Assembly (NCBI GenBank): GCA_016716665.1
Contig: JADJVH010000008.1
Coordinates: 62,001-126,000 of the forward strand
DNA from: Candidatus Opimibacter iunctus
GTDB taxonomy: Bacteria; Bacteroidota; Bacteroidia; Chitinophagales; Saprospiraceae
DNA: 64,000 nucleotides
Direction: 5' to 3'
Part shown: positions 28,761-37,644 of the stretch, piece after piece
How the letters are laid out: every line of letters begins with the position of its first letter
Numbering within the stretch: position 1 is the stretch's first letter
Made by a program: the position numbers and the translations under genes
Notes under the pieces: model-generated
What the model saw: the letters and a program-made list of their open reading frames with translations, nothing else
Database searches by the model: none
Told to the model about the DNA's origin: nothing

Positions 28761-29807
28761 TTATTGATCAAAAGTATAAACCTTTTTCCAGTCTGATTTC
28801 ATATCCATGATGACCCAATGGTAAGTGCCGGCATCATCCAGCCCCCGATTGAGTTTGCCGATATGTGAATCACGGTCATACGCCCATTCCCGGACTTCAT
28901 CTGTATGATGTACGATCATCCCAAAGCGGGGATATCCTGTGCCGGTAGATGTCCATTGTAACATTTCATAGTCTCCATCTGAATTGCCGGCTGTAAATAC
29001 AGGTCTACGTCCGATGTGCTGTTCTATGCCGACAGGCTTGGCTGCCTTGTCATCTATAAAATTGATCTCCGGTAATCTGTAGATCACAGGGCCATCATCA
29101 CGCATCTCATATTTCAGCTTCAAAGAGCTTCCGATGACCTGCTCTGGTGGAATGCCATATACTGCTTCCGTCCATGGACGCATGAAATCTATTCCTCCTC
29201 CTGAAACAATGTAGGTTTTATACCCGTTAGCCCGCAGGTAATTGAGGAGTTCCAGCATCGGCTGAAAGACCATCTCTGTGTATGGACGATTGAAACGAGG
29301 ATGGCGTGCAGTAGCTAACCATTCCTTTACGAGGATATTAAATTCTTCTGTGGTTGTGCCGGCATGTGTGGCAATCAATAAATCAACCATCGATTTTTCA
29401 CCTCCTGACAATGCTGTCTTTACATCTCCCTCAAGTACTGCCTTGAAGGGTTGTGTATCCTTCCACTCCGGATGCTGCGGAGCCAGCGTCTTGATGCGAT
29501 CCATAACGAATGCAAACTGAAAATACATCGGCTGCTCACTCCATAACGTACCATCATTGTCAAAACACGCGATGCGATCCGCAACCGGGATAAAATCTGC
29601 TGCACCCATTTTCGTGGTTTTAGTGATAAAATCAATAATGGCCTTTTTGGTGGAACCTTCCTTCCAGGAAGGAAGTGGGTCCTTGGCTGCAGTGGAAATC
29701 TCCTGCTTTACCGGAGTATCTGTTGCCTGGTGAGGTGTATTACAACTAAATGTAATGAAGCCACTAACAAAAATCAGTATGAATGCAAAATGGTTTCTAA
29801 GTTTCAT
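28761..29807 (-). CDS. HAD-superfamily phosphatase, lipoprotein
   Basis: A haloacid-dehalogenase-like phosphatase carried by a lipoprotein signal (ILIFVSGFITFSC). The catalytic motif I is Asp83-x-Asp85 in CFDNDGTLWSEQP, with the nucleophile and the acid/base present. Motif II is YIVSGGGIDFMRPW, and motif IV appears as FTAGNSDGDYEML. The 348 residues match the family of exported HAD hydrolases in Bacteroidota and proteobacteria, which often sit beside sulfatases. The substrate is unknown. It lies between a membrane-protein gene and a sulfatase gene on the same strand; a terminator separates it from the latter. Confidence 0.88.
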   Translation of the reverse strand: MKLRNHFAFILIFVSGFITFSCNTPHQATDTPVKQEISTAAKDPLPSWKEGSTKKAIIDFITKTTKMGAADFIPVADRIACFDNDGTLWSEQPMYFQFAFVMDRIKTLAPQHPEWKDTQPFKAVLEGDVKTALSGGEKSMVDLLIATHAGTTTEEFNILVKEWLATARHPRFNRPYTEMVFQPMLELLNYLRANGYKTYIVSGGGIDFMRPWTEAVYGIPPEQVIGSSLKLKYEMRDDGPVIYRLPEINFIDDKAAKPVGIEQHIGRRPVFTAGNSDGDYEMLQWTSTGTGYPRFGMIVHHTDEVREWAYDRDSHIGKLNRGLDDAGTYHWVIMDMKSDWKKVYTFDQ

Positions 29808-29833
29808 ATGCCAATTTAGCTAATTATGCTTAG

Positions 29834-29866
29834 TTAAAAAGAAAACGGCTACCGTTTGGGTAGCCA
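29834..29866 (-). terminator. Terminator of the second sulfatase gene
   Basis: GGCTACC (29847-29853) and GGTAGCC (29859-29865) form a 7-bp stem. On the minus strand it is followed by GTTTTCTTTTT. It lies 20 bp after the stop at 29886. Confidence 0.8.
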
Positions 29867-29885
29867 TTTTCATGTTTAGATTTAA

Positions 29886-31511
29886 TTATTTACCTCCGGA
29901 TCCCTCCTGCATTTTTCTCAGGACTTCATCAAGGTTAAACGTTCCTGCCTTTTGTCGCGGAGGATAATCCTTGAATGAGTATATGAAGTTACCTACATAG
30001 GTTTGTGAGGGTACAAGCAGAAATGCATGTTCCAGTAACCAATCGTAATATGTATTGGAAGTCACATCAGCAAACTCATATGGGTCTGTACGTAGATTAA
30101 AGATTTTAGGTATCCGCAGAGGCGTAAAGGGATCCATCCATACCGCCATGGTGCCATGAGTCCGTTGCTCCATAAATACGAGCTTCCAGTTGTCGTATCG
30201 CAATGAAACCAATTGGGCATCATCATTAAAGTAGAAAAATTCCTTTCTCGGGTCTGTCGTAGTCTGCCCCGTGAGTAAAGGCAGCATATTATAGCCGTCG
30301 AGATGCACCTTAAAGGTCTTACCGGCAGCGGTATAGCCTGTCAATAATTTCTCCTTCACATCAGGCACTCCTGCAGCGGCCAATAAGGTAGGCATCCAAT
30401 CCAGATGGGATATGATATCATTAGATACTGAACCGGCTGGGATATGTCCTGGCCACCTTACCATTGCAGGCACGCGGTACGCTCCCTCCCAGTTTGTATT
30501 TTTCTCACTACGGAAAGGCGTCGTACCGGCATCAGGCCAGCTATTGCGGTGAGGGCCATTATCTGTGCTATACATCACTATCGTATTGTCCCCGATCCCC
30601 AGCTTGTCGATCATGGCCAGGATAGTACCTACATTCTTATCGTGATCGATCATGGCATCATGATACTCGCTTTGCCAGCGTCCTGATTGACCCTGGCTCT
30701 CTGGCTTGGCATAAGTACGGAAGTGCATGTGGGTAAAATTGACCCACAAAAACACAGGCTTGCCTGCAGCCACCTGTTTCTCAAGGAAGGCTGCACCCAT
30801 AGCCGCTACATCATCATCTATAGTCTCCATTCGCTCCTTGGTCAGTGGGCCAGTATTCTCTATTTTCTGTGTTCCATCTGCATTGGCATAGGTATGCAAT
30901 ACACCTCTTGGTCCATACTTGGCCCTGAATCCTGGAAAATCTGCTTCAGATGGATAATCTCTCAGCTCTGGTTCTTCCTCCGCATTGAGGTGATAGAGGT
31001 TGCCAAAAAACTCATCAAACCCATGCATCGTAGGCAGATGCTCATCCCTGTCACCCAGGTGGTTTTTACCAAACTGTCCTGTGGCATAACCCTGACCTTT
31101 CAACAGCTCCGCTATGGTAGGGTCTTCTTTCTGTAGGCCTAACTCAGCCCCCGGCATACCAACTTTGGTAAGCCCGGTACGCAAGCCTGATTGTCCGGTG
31201 ATAAAGGAAGCACGGCCAGCAGTACAACTCTGCTCAGCATAGTAGTCCGTAAATATTACACCTTCTTTCGCCACGCGGTCGATGTTAGGTGTCTTGTATC
31301 CCATGAGGCCCATGGAATAAGCACTGATGTTAGATTGCCCGATATCATCACCCCATATGATGACGATGTTAGGCTTTCCTGCATTGGCAGGGGCAGCAGC
31401 AGTGCTTGTTGTGGCCTTTGCAGCAGTCGTGGTTTTCTTTTGCTGCGCTGATATGGTGCCATTACCAACGGTGATACAAAGCACTAAAATGAAATACAAC
31501 AATCTTTTCAT
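29886..31511 (-). CDS. Arylsulfatase (CxAxR type), secreted
   Basis: A 541-residue sulfatase with a signal peptide (ILVLCITVGNGTISAQ) followed by a Thr/Ala-rich linker. Metal ligands Asp55-Asp56 lie in NIVIIWGDDIGQSN. The active-site motif is C96-T-A-G-R100 (EQSCTAGRASFITGQ), in which Ala replaces the usual Pro. Further marks are GHLGDRDEHLPTMHGFDEFF-like (KNHLGDRDEHLPTMHGFDEF), TDNGPHRNSWPD and HIPAGSVSNDIISHLDWMPT. The C-terminus, LRIPKIFNLRTDPYEFADVT, is typical of arylsulfatase A-like proteins. It differs from the first sulfatase in motif, size and anchoring, so the two probably act on different esters. It needs formylglycine maturation by an enzyme not encoded here. Confidence 0.93.
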   Translation of the reverse strand: MKRLLYFILVLCITVGNGTISAQQKKTTTAAKATTSTAAAPANAGKPNIVIIWGDDIGQSNISAYSMGLMGYKTPNIDRVAKEGVIFTDYYAEQSCTAGRASFITGQSGLRTGLTKVGMPGAELGLQKEDPTIAELLKGQGYATGQFGKNHLGDRDEHLPTMHGFDEFFGNLYHLNAEEEPELRDYPSEADFPGFRAKYGPRGVLHTYANADGTQKIENTGPLTKERMETIDDDVAAMGAAFLEKQVAAGKPVFLWVNFTHMHFRTYAKPESQGQSGRWQSEYHDAMIDHDKNVGTILAMIDKLGIGDNTIVMYSTDNGPHRNSWPDAGTTPFRSEKNTNWEGAYRVPAMVRWPGHIPAGSVSNDIISHLDWMPTLLAAAGVPDVKEKLLTGYTAAGKTFKVHLDGYNMLPLLTGQTTTDPRKEFFYFNDDAQLVSLRYDNWKLVFMEQRTHGTMAVWMDPFTPLRIPKIFNLRTDPYEFADVTSNTYYDWLLEHAFLLVPSQTYVGNFIYSFKDYPPRQKAGTFNLDEVLRKMQEGSGGK

Positions 31512-31618
31512 AACTGGAAATTGGTTAAGTGATAGAAATCTCTAGGTTGACGCCCTTGAAAATGCAAAGGCGTCCGTGTAGAATTAATGCTACAAGTCTC
31601 AACCTATAGTTCAATACT

Positions 31619-32218
31619 CTATAGGGATGCAACCCCTGCGCTGTCTGTAAAGTCCTGGTTATGAAACTCGCTGAAATAATATTTGAACTTGAGGTTGATC
31701 CCTTCCGGAAACTGGATGCCCGCGAGTAAACCATGTTGGAAATTCTCAGTCCTGTTGCTGAACCAACCGGTGATCTTGTCGATCTTATCTCCGTCATCAA
31801 AGGTTTTCTCCTTGTAATGGAATGGAAATTCGATTTCATATCCCCCGTAGAAAAACATCTTCGACAGGTTACCAAATTTGAAGCCTACCGGAATAGCAAG
31901 GTTATAGGTACGGAATTTCTTCTTGTTGACAATCTGGCTTACCGGGTCACGGTAATCATCATATATATATCCCACATTGCGAATGGCTAAACCAGAAAAA
32001 ATGCCCACATGCTGGTTAAGGTCTGAATTGACAAAGGCCTGCAAATTGAATACAGGCGCCCAGCGCATCAGTGAGTTTGCCTCCTGGCCTTGATCAGACA
32101 TGTCAGCCCAGGAAAAGATCATCTCCCCTCCGACAGAATAATACACCTTGGAAGATTGACCTATCACTGAAGTGGTTATCAGTAAACTTAAAGCGAATAG
32201 TGTAATTATGTTTTTCAT
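31619..32218 (-). CDS. Outer-membrane beta-barrel protein
   Basis: A 199-residue protein with a signal peptide (LFALSLLITTSVIGQ) and alternating strands: VYYSVGGEMIFSWADMSDQG, HVGIFSGLAIRNVGYIYDDY, YNLAIPVGFKFGNLSKMFFY and KFKYYFSEFHNQDFTDSAG. It has the PorT-like (outer membrane beta-barrel, PF13568-type) layout. Unlike most barrels it does not end in Phe but in SAGVASL; either a real end or a late frame error is possible. No function assignable. Confidence 0.7.
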   Translation of the reverse strand: MKNIITLFALSLLITTSVIGQSSKVYYSVGGEMIFSWADMSDQGQEANSLMRWAPVFNLQAFVNSDLNQHVGIFSGLAIRNVGYIYDDYRDPVSQIVNKKKFRTYNLAIPVGFKFGNLSKMFFYGGYEIEFPFHYKEKTFDDGDKIDKITGWFSNRTENFQHGLLAGIQFPEGINLKFKYYFSEFHNQDFTDSAGVASL

Positions 32219-32426
32219 TTTTATTGATTTATGTCAGTTACTCATGATTGAATCCCTTACTTGTTTTCTTTTTAAACCTATCGACCCATTTTCCCTCGTC
32301 CTGGCTCACCTGGGACGATCCCTGTTTTCTACAGTTGCCCGTTTCTGTAAAACGTTGCTCTTTCGAAATCCCGGGATGTTGTTAATAGTTCAATAAACTT
32401 ATAAACCCATTAACCTATCAACCCAA

Positions 32427-32894
32427 TTACTTCTCCCTTACAAACTCGACATCATACGTACTCTTTTCTACCGCCTGGTAATAAGACCCCGCCAGCTTGT
32501 CCTGGCCAACAATATACTCCAACCCATAGGTAGACCCAGGATAATTGACATCCTGCAATTCCGCCATGACATATAGCTTTCCATCCTTTTCCACCCATTC
32601 TGCCCGCGCCACATGTATTGACTTAGGATTGTAATATCCGACATCGAGTTTACCATCAGGAGCTGCACTGCGGATCTCCAGGATATACCCACCATCCGGC
32701 CGCAACCATCGGCCAACGAGTTTGTTGAGGTCAGGCTTACTGCTATTCTGTTCAGTAACTGCTGGAGTGGTTGTAGTTGTGTTTTCAACTTTATGCGCAC
32801 AACTGAAGCTCAACACCATGATGACCAACACCACCGATACTCCCGAAAACAAGCTGTTCGGCTTGCCCGCGTAATATGCAATTCGTTTCGCCAT
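32427..32894 (-). CDS. Small lipoprotein of unknown function
   Basis: A 155-residue protein with a lipoprotein signal (VVLVIMVLSFSC, Cys about residue 32), a Thr-rich linker and a mature domain with LVGRWLRPDGGYILEIRSAA, VGYYNPKSIHVARAEW and YIVGQDKLAGSYYQAV. The pattern of short antiparallel strands resembles small lipocalin-like domains that read G-x-W near the N-terminus, but this is only a guess. Word-repeat DNA (GGGTTGATAGGTTAATGGG on the minus strand) follows its stop. Confidence 0.7.
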   Translation of the reverse strand: MAKRIAYYAGKPNSLFSGVSVVLVIMVLSFSCAHKVENTTTTTPAVTEQNSSKPDLNKLVGRWLRPDGGYILEIRSAAPDGKLDVGYYNPKSIHVARAEWVEKDGKLYVMAELQDVNYPGSTYGLEYIVGQDKLAGSYYQAVEKSTYDVEFVREK

Positions 32895-32959
32895 GCTTAA
32901 AGAATGTTTTGTAGCTGAATCTGATAACAGTACAAATGAATTGATGTAATCAACATAAG

Positions 32960-33742
32960 TTAGAACCGATACCCAAGGTGAATGGTATACCGGAAACCAA
33001 AACTTCGTGTATTGGTGGATCCGGTTTTTTTGAAATCAACATCATCAAGGACAAACGTATATCCAGGAAACCGCTCACTGAGGATCTCATCTATTTTAGC
33101 ATAAAGGGCCGATTCATCATCCGCTTCAAGGTTCGTGTCCAGTTTTGCATTTAATGAATACCAGGCTACACTGGGTCCGATCAAAACAAAATCAAGGGCG
33201 ACTCTTTTCCATAAGACAAACTGGTAACCTAGTTGGGCGCCGATGGCAGTCGTTTGAAAGGAGAAATCTGTATTCACCTCCCCATGGAAAGTCTCCGTAT
33301 TGAGGTTCCATGTGTTTTCCCTGCCCATATAGGCATATGAGACAAATGGCCCTATGTACAAACCACGCGGTGCCCTGTATTTGTTTTCAGAAGCAAGGTA
33401 AAACCGGTAATCGCCTGTGAAAAGAAAACCCTTGTCTTTTGAATCTTTATATAGTTGCACGATGGAGTCATCAACAATGCTGATCAGGTTAAACTTGGGC
33501 AACTTTGCCAGTCCTCCATTGATCGAAAAACTCTGGTGCTCCCCTATAGTCCTTTCATAGCCGAGAATGAGTGATCTGTCGCCAAAGATCAGGGGATTGG
33601 TCACGTTAATACGGATAGTATTTTTCCGGATTCTATCCGCCTTCATTATATCCTGCTTCCCGGTATCGCTTTGTGCCTGCAGAGAAATTGCTCCGTTCAG
33701 GCTCAAGCAAAGCATCAATAATAAGGTGATATGCCTATTCAT
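32960..33742 (-). CDS. Outer-membrane beta-barrel protein
   Basis: The start is set at the ATG at 33742 (MNRHITLLLMLCLSLNGA then ISLQAQ), giving a signal peptide and 260 residues. Alternating strands run through the protein (NTIRINVTNPLIFGDRSLIL, GLYIGPFVSYAYMGRENTWN, LGYQFVLWKRVALDFVLIGP) and it ends SFGFRYTIHLGYRF with the C-terminal Phe of outer-membrane barrels. Similar proteins are annotated DUF3575 or simply outer-membrane beta-barrel; no function can be given. Confidence 0.75.
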   Translation of the reverse strand: MNRHITLLLMLCLSLNGAISLQAQSDTGKQDIMKADRIRKNTIRINVTNPLIFGDRSLILGYERTIGEHQSFSINGGLAKLPKFNLISIVDDSIVQLYKDSKDKGFLFTGDYRFYLASENKYRAPRGLYIGPFVSYAYMGRENTWNLNTETFHGEVNTDFSFQTTAIGAQLGYQFVLWKRVALDFVLIGPSVAWYSLNAKLDTNLEADDESALYAKIDEILSERFPGYTFVLDDVDFKKTGSTNTRSFGFRYTIHLGYRF

Positions 33743-33855
33743 GGTCGTACTATTTAATTGCTTCAAAAATATAATTAATATCTGAGTATTTGGCCAATGA
33801 TAAAGCTGATGAGGCCCGTCAGGTATTGGTAAATAGAAGCATTGTGAATACATTT

Positions 33856-36087
33856 CTATAATCCCATACTGTGGAATAACTCCTGGTATTCAGGATTTTG
33901 CGGGTCAACCGCCTTGAGTGCCCTGGCATGTTCCATTGCTTTTTGAGGAAGCTTTTGCTGCATATAGAAAAAGGCCAGTGCATAGTTGATATTGGGGGCC
34001 TGCGGGTTCAAGCCAAATCCTCTAAGCAATATTTTTTCTGCTTCCTTTATTTTCCCTTGCTGCTGCAGCAATAACCCATAATTATAATACAAGCCCGGAT
34101 TGGTAGAACCCATATTGGCTGCCTTTTGGAAACTTTCAAGTGCCGGCGTGATGCCACCCATCTCATACTGTAGCAACCCAAGGTTATAAAAAACCTGATC
34201 ATTAAAAGGGTCAATCAATGCAGCATCCTCTAAGGTTTTTAAAGCTTCAGGGTTTTTGCCCAGCGTATTGTATGCCGCCGATAGGTTTAGCCTGGCATAG
34301 TTCATCAGGCTATCTTTATCAAGTCCGCGTGTATAGTATCGTATGGCTTCATCATAAGCTCCGGCCTGCATCTTATAATCAGCCATCATGACATTGCCAA
34401 CCGAAAAATCAGTCTGGTATTGGAGAAAAGCCTGGTTTTCTGCATCCGCTGCCGTATATGCCGCTTTCCACGAAGCAGGTATTTGATCAGGTGGCAAACG
34501 ATGGTACAAATCAGCAGCAGCAACGCGCACAGCCCGCACTTTATCTGTCAACAACGGATACACCTTTTGCACCCATAGATCAGGCGGATAATTTTCAAGC
34601 GCCCTGATCGAATGATAGCGCACGAGTGGCTTTTGGTCCTTGATGGCTTTCAACAAAGCACCTGCACTATTCATGGTCTGAATACTTGATAAGTAATTTG
34701 CAGCTGTGGCCCGGGCGATTTCAGGCTGAGTGGTATCGCCAAGGAGTTTGACAAGATGAAATTCACTGTCCCCATTGAGCAAACTGCCGGGAATCAGGTC
34801 ATCCGAAAAATGATACTTGCGCACCGGACCATACCATTCCTCTATCTTTTCAGCAGCCCATACAGATGATTGGTTAGCATGACAGCCGGTGCAAGCATTC
34901 GGTGTTCCATATTTCACGGATTGATCGGGTCGTGGCACGCGGAAGCTATGGTCTCGCCTGTGATCAACGCCCATATAGGTATGGACTACCATGTGACAAT
35001 TGATACACTGTGCAGCGTCAGTATCAGATTTATGAAAATGATGCTCCGGTAAATTGTAAACTGGCTTATGGCAACTCAGGCAAAGATTGTTGCCTGATAG
35101 CCGGAGTTTCCCGGAATGCGGATTATGACAACTACTGCAACGTACATTATTATGGAACATTTTACTCTGGGTGAATGATCCATACTCATAATCTTCTTCC
35201 TTGATCTGTCCATCCGCAAAATACATTTCATTGCTGATCACCTGGGGATGAGGTCATCCATGATATCATGCGACCGGATCAATGTTTCTGCAACATCCGA
35301 TTTACGCATGGCATGCCGCACAGGTATTGAGTTGCAGCTGACTCAATGTATCACGACCATACAGAAGCCCTGCATTTTCAATGCGGTCACCATGCTTATA
35401 TTCTTTTGAATTGATGTATTCAATATGATTACTTCCGGGGCCGTGGCAACTCTCGCAAGTCACATTGATTTCCTTCCAGGTCGTATTGTAGCTATCCGTC
35501 TGCTCATCATAATTCTTTTGCAGGTCAGTGGAATGACAAGACGCGCACATTGTATTCCAGTTCTGGCTGTTGCCGGTCCAGTGCAACCAGTCCTTATGAT
35601 ATACCTTCTGTCCTGCATATTGGTGAAACCACTTCTTATCCCTGGAATCCCAGCTCACACGGGTGGCCTGTAATCTTCCGTCTGGAAAAGCGATCAGGTA
35701 CTGTTGTAATGGAAAGTACCCAAAGGTGTAGAGCACTTCATAGTCATGGTTCTGTCCATCATCTCCTTGCGTATTGATGTAAAACTTTCCATCCTTCTTA
35801 AAAAACGTGGAAACGACCCCATCTGCTGTAAATGTGGTGCCGTTAAAATCACCAAGCACAGTTGAGTCATTAGCAGGCAACATCGCCTTGAAATGGTCAG
35901 AAGAAGTCCATGCAGTATAGGCTTCAGCATGACAGGATTTGCAATTGATGGAGCCAACATAGGTGCTCTTTCCGTGGATTGGGGACTCTCCTTTGCCGGC
36001 TTTATTGCATCCGCCCAACATGTGTATGGACACATAGAGGAAGAAATAAATTTGAAGGAGGTTACTCCGTTTCAATCCTGATTTCAT
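33856..36087 (-). CDS. Eight-haem cytochrome c lipoprotein with TPR repeats, frame broken twice
   Basis: Electron-transfer protein with eight CxxCH motifs: CKSCH, CASCH, CESCH, CAACH in the first part, CSSCH, CLSCH, CINCH, CTGCH in the second. A lipobox (IHMLGGC) anchors it. After the haem region comes a HEAT-like segment (LVRYHSIRALENYPPDLW, RAVRVAAADLYHRL) and about four TPRs to the end. Between 35308 and 35243 the frame is shifted: one extra base near CCATGCGTAAATC and one missing base at CCCCAGGTG. The intervening bases read RKSDVAETLIRSHDIMDDLI in the other frame, which links the halves well. Corrected length is 743 residues. It starts with a 4-bp ATGA overlap with the barrel gene upstream. 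Confidence 0.88.
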
Positions 36088-36920
36088 TTAGCTATGTTCT
36101 TCCTGAACATAAAATAGCGGCAACCGGCTTCTGCACCCCAGTTGTACCTCGCGATAAAATCACCATACAGACCTGCATTGACCTGGGCCCACAGATTGAG
36201 GCGAGGCCTTGGAGCAAAAGCCATACGTCCTTTTAGTAGCATAGACGTACCCCCGTTGATATAATCAACAAACAATTCAGGTGCCACTACTGTCCAGGTC
36301 TTCTTATTCCAATAGTGGAGGATGATGCCTTGCAGTTTGGTAAAATTGAAATCTGGTCTTGATTCATCCCCTGAAAACGAATTGGTTTGCTGCAGCACGA
36401 GGGCGAGGAGCGTCCTGTTGTCTTTGAGGAATCCGCTGTAGCTGATCACCGGGATGATCATATTCTTTCCTGTTCCTTGTGCTGGGGTAGAGGCTGTATT
36501 AAGGCTGATCTCTAAAGAAGCGGTCACGGCAGACCTTCGCGCCTGATAGATATTGTAGCCGAGCAATCGGAATGAAATATCTCCAAGGCCACCTTTGTCA
36601 AAACCCTGTGGGTAGGGAAAGGTATTCGTGACATAAGGGATATCTACACGGGTAGTAAACCGTTTGCCAAGCTTAACAATTGTCCTTAGCACTGTTTGAT
36701 TGAGATTGAACCCCCCGGCCTTATCATAATGCTGAAATTCGTTGAAGATCTCAACCCGGGTCAGAAACTGCGAAGGATCATCTGCTGAGATGACACGCGG
36801 CACCGGCAGACTGGTCATTGTATCAGATGTTGATTGGGCGACTATAGCGTCAGTTACCGAAAGCAGCACCAGACAAATTGCAACTCTTCTCAATAAGGCA
36901 AACGGTTCGCTGTTCATCAC
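36084..36920 (-). CDS. Outer-membrane transporter-like beta-barrel (phenol MetA-degradation type)
   Basis: A 278-residue protein with a signal peptide (AICLVLLSVTDAIVAQ). It has the look of the Phenol_MetA_deg/transporter barrel family: FLTRVEIFNEFQHYDKAGGF, GKRFTTRVDIPYVTNTFPYP, GGLGDISFRLLGYNIYQARR, IIPVISYSGFLKDNRTLLAL and a late ARYNWGAEAGCRYFMFRK. The start of the gene overlaps the stop of the upstream barrel gene by ATGA, and its own stop overlaps the start of the cytochrome gene the same way. Co-translation with the cytochrome suggests a joint task in the envelope. The substrate is unknown. Confidence 0.8.
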   Translation of the reverse strand: MMNSEPFALLRRVAICLVLLSVTDAIVAQSTSDTMTSLPVPRVISADDPSQFLTRVEIFNEFQHYDKAGGFNLNQTVLRTIVKLGKRFTTRVDIPYVTNTFPYPQGFDKGGLGDISFRLLGYNIYQARRSAVTASLEISLNTASTPAQGTGKNMIIPVISYSGFLKDNRTLLALVLQQTNSFSGDESRPDFNFTKLQGIILHYWNKKTWTVVAPELFVDYINGGTSMLLKGRMAFAPRPRLNLWAQVNAGLYGDFIARYNWGAEAGCRYFMFRKNIAK

Positions 36921-37633
36921 TCACTTGCAGCTTTCGCTGCTGCCTTGCCTTTACCGATAGGAATACCGACATTGACATAAAGCACCCTGTTGAACTCATC
37001 GGGAGAGTTGTCTGACACCCGCACATCCACAAGTCCGTAATAGTATTGAACACCAAGGTTCATTCCGTTGCCTTTGACCAATCGGTATCCCAGGCCTGCA
37101 CACAAGCCACCATCGAGTGGGTGATACTGTTTTTTGATATCCAGTGTATAGGTCAGATCATCGTCATCGATGACTGCATTGAGAAATTCATCTTTGGCTT
37201 TATATTTCAATCCCAGTTGGATACCTGCCTGTGCATACAGGTGGTTTTTAAACCTGTATTTCATCATGAACGGCACATTGAAGTAGTTGAGTTTTCGGGT
37301 GATACTACCGGTAGCAAATACCTGGTCAAGACCCGGGTCATTTAAGGAATATACCGCAATGCCTTCAGCCCCCATGGTGGATTTGACACGAACACCGGTA
37401 CTGACAAGCCAGGAGGGATTTTTTGTGGCAAAATCAAAATAAAAGCCAAGGTTATAATTAGAATGAGCTTTGGAAGGGTCTATGCCATCAAGTCTTGACA
37501 AGCTCCATCCTCCATCCAATCCAAATTCAATTTTACCTGAATTGAGTTTGTCACCAAGTAAAATGGAGATCAATACCTGAGATTGGCCCAGGTAAGTAAA
37601 TAGCATAAGTAAAAGGGTGTACAAAAATTTCAT
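36917..37633 (-). CDS. PorT-like outer-membrane beta-barrel protein
   Basis: A 238-residue protein with a signal peptide (LYTLLLMLFTYLGQSQ). Strands such as GKIEFGLDGGWSLSRLDGID, FNVPFMMKYRFKNHLYAQAG, GGLCAGLGYRLVKGNGMNLG and the motif NVPFMMKYRF near the middle match the PorT/PF13568 barrel family (typically L.IPl..K). It starts 11 bp after the preceding barrel gene and overlaps the next one by ATGA. The last strand is followed by a short charged tail GKGKAAAKAASE instead of a terminal Phe. Confidence 0.78.
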   Translation of the reverse strand: MKFLYTLLLMLFTYLGQSQVLISILLGDKLNSGKIEFGLDGGWSLSRLDGIDPSKAHSNYNLGFYFDFATKNPSWLVSTGVRVKSTMGAEGIAVYSLNDPGLDQVFATGSITRKLNYFNVPFMMKYRFKNHLYAQAGIQLGLKYKAKDEFLNAVIDDDDLTYTLDIKKQYHPLDGGLCAGLGYRLVKGNGMNLGVQYYYGLVDVRVSDNSPDEFNRVLYVNVGIPIGKGKAAAKAASE

Positions 37634-37644
37634 TGCGAAAAGGT

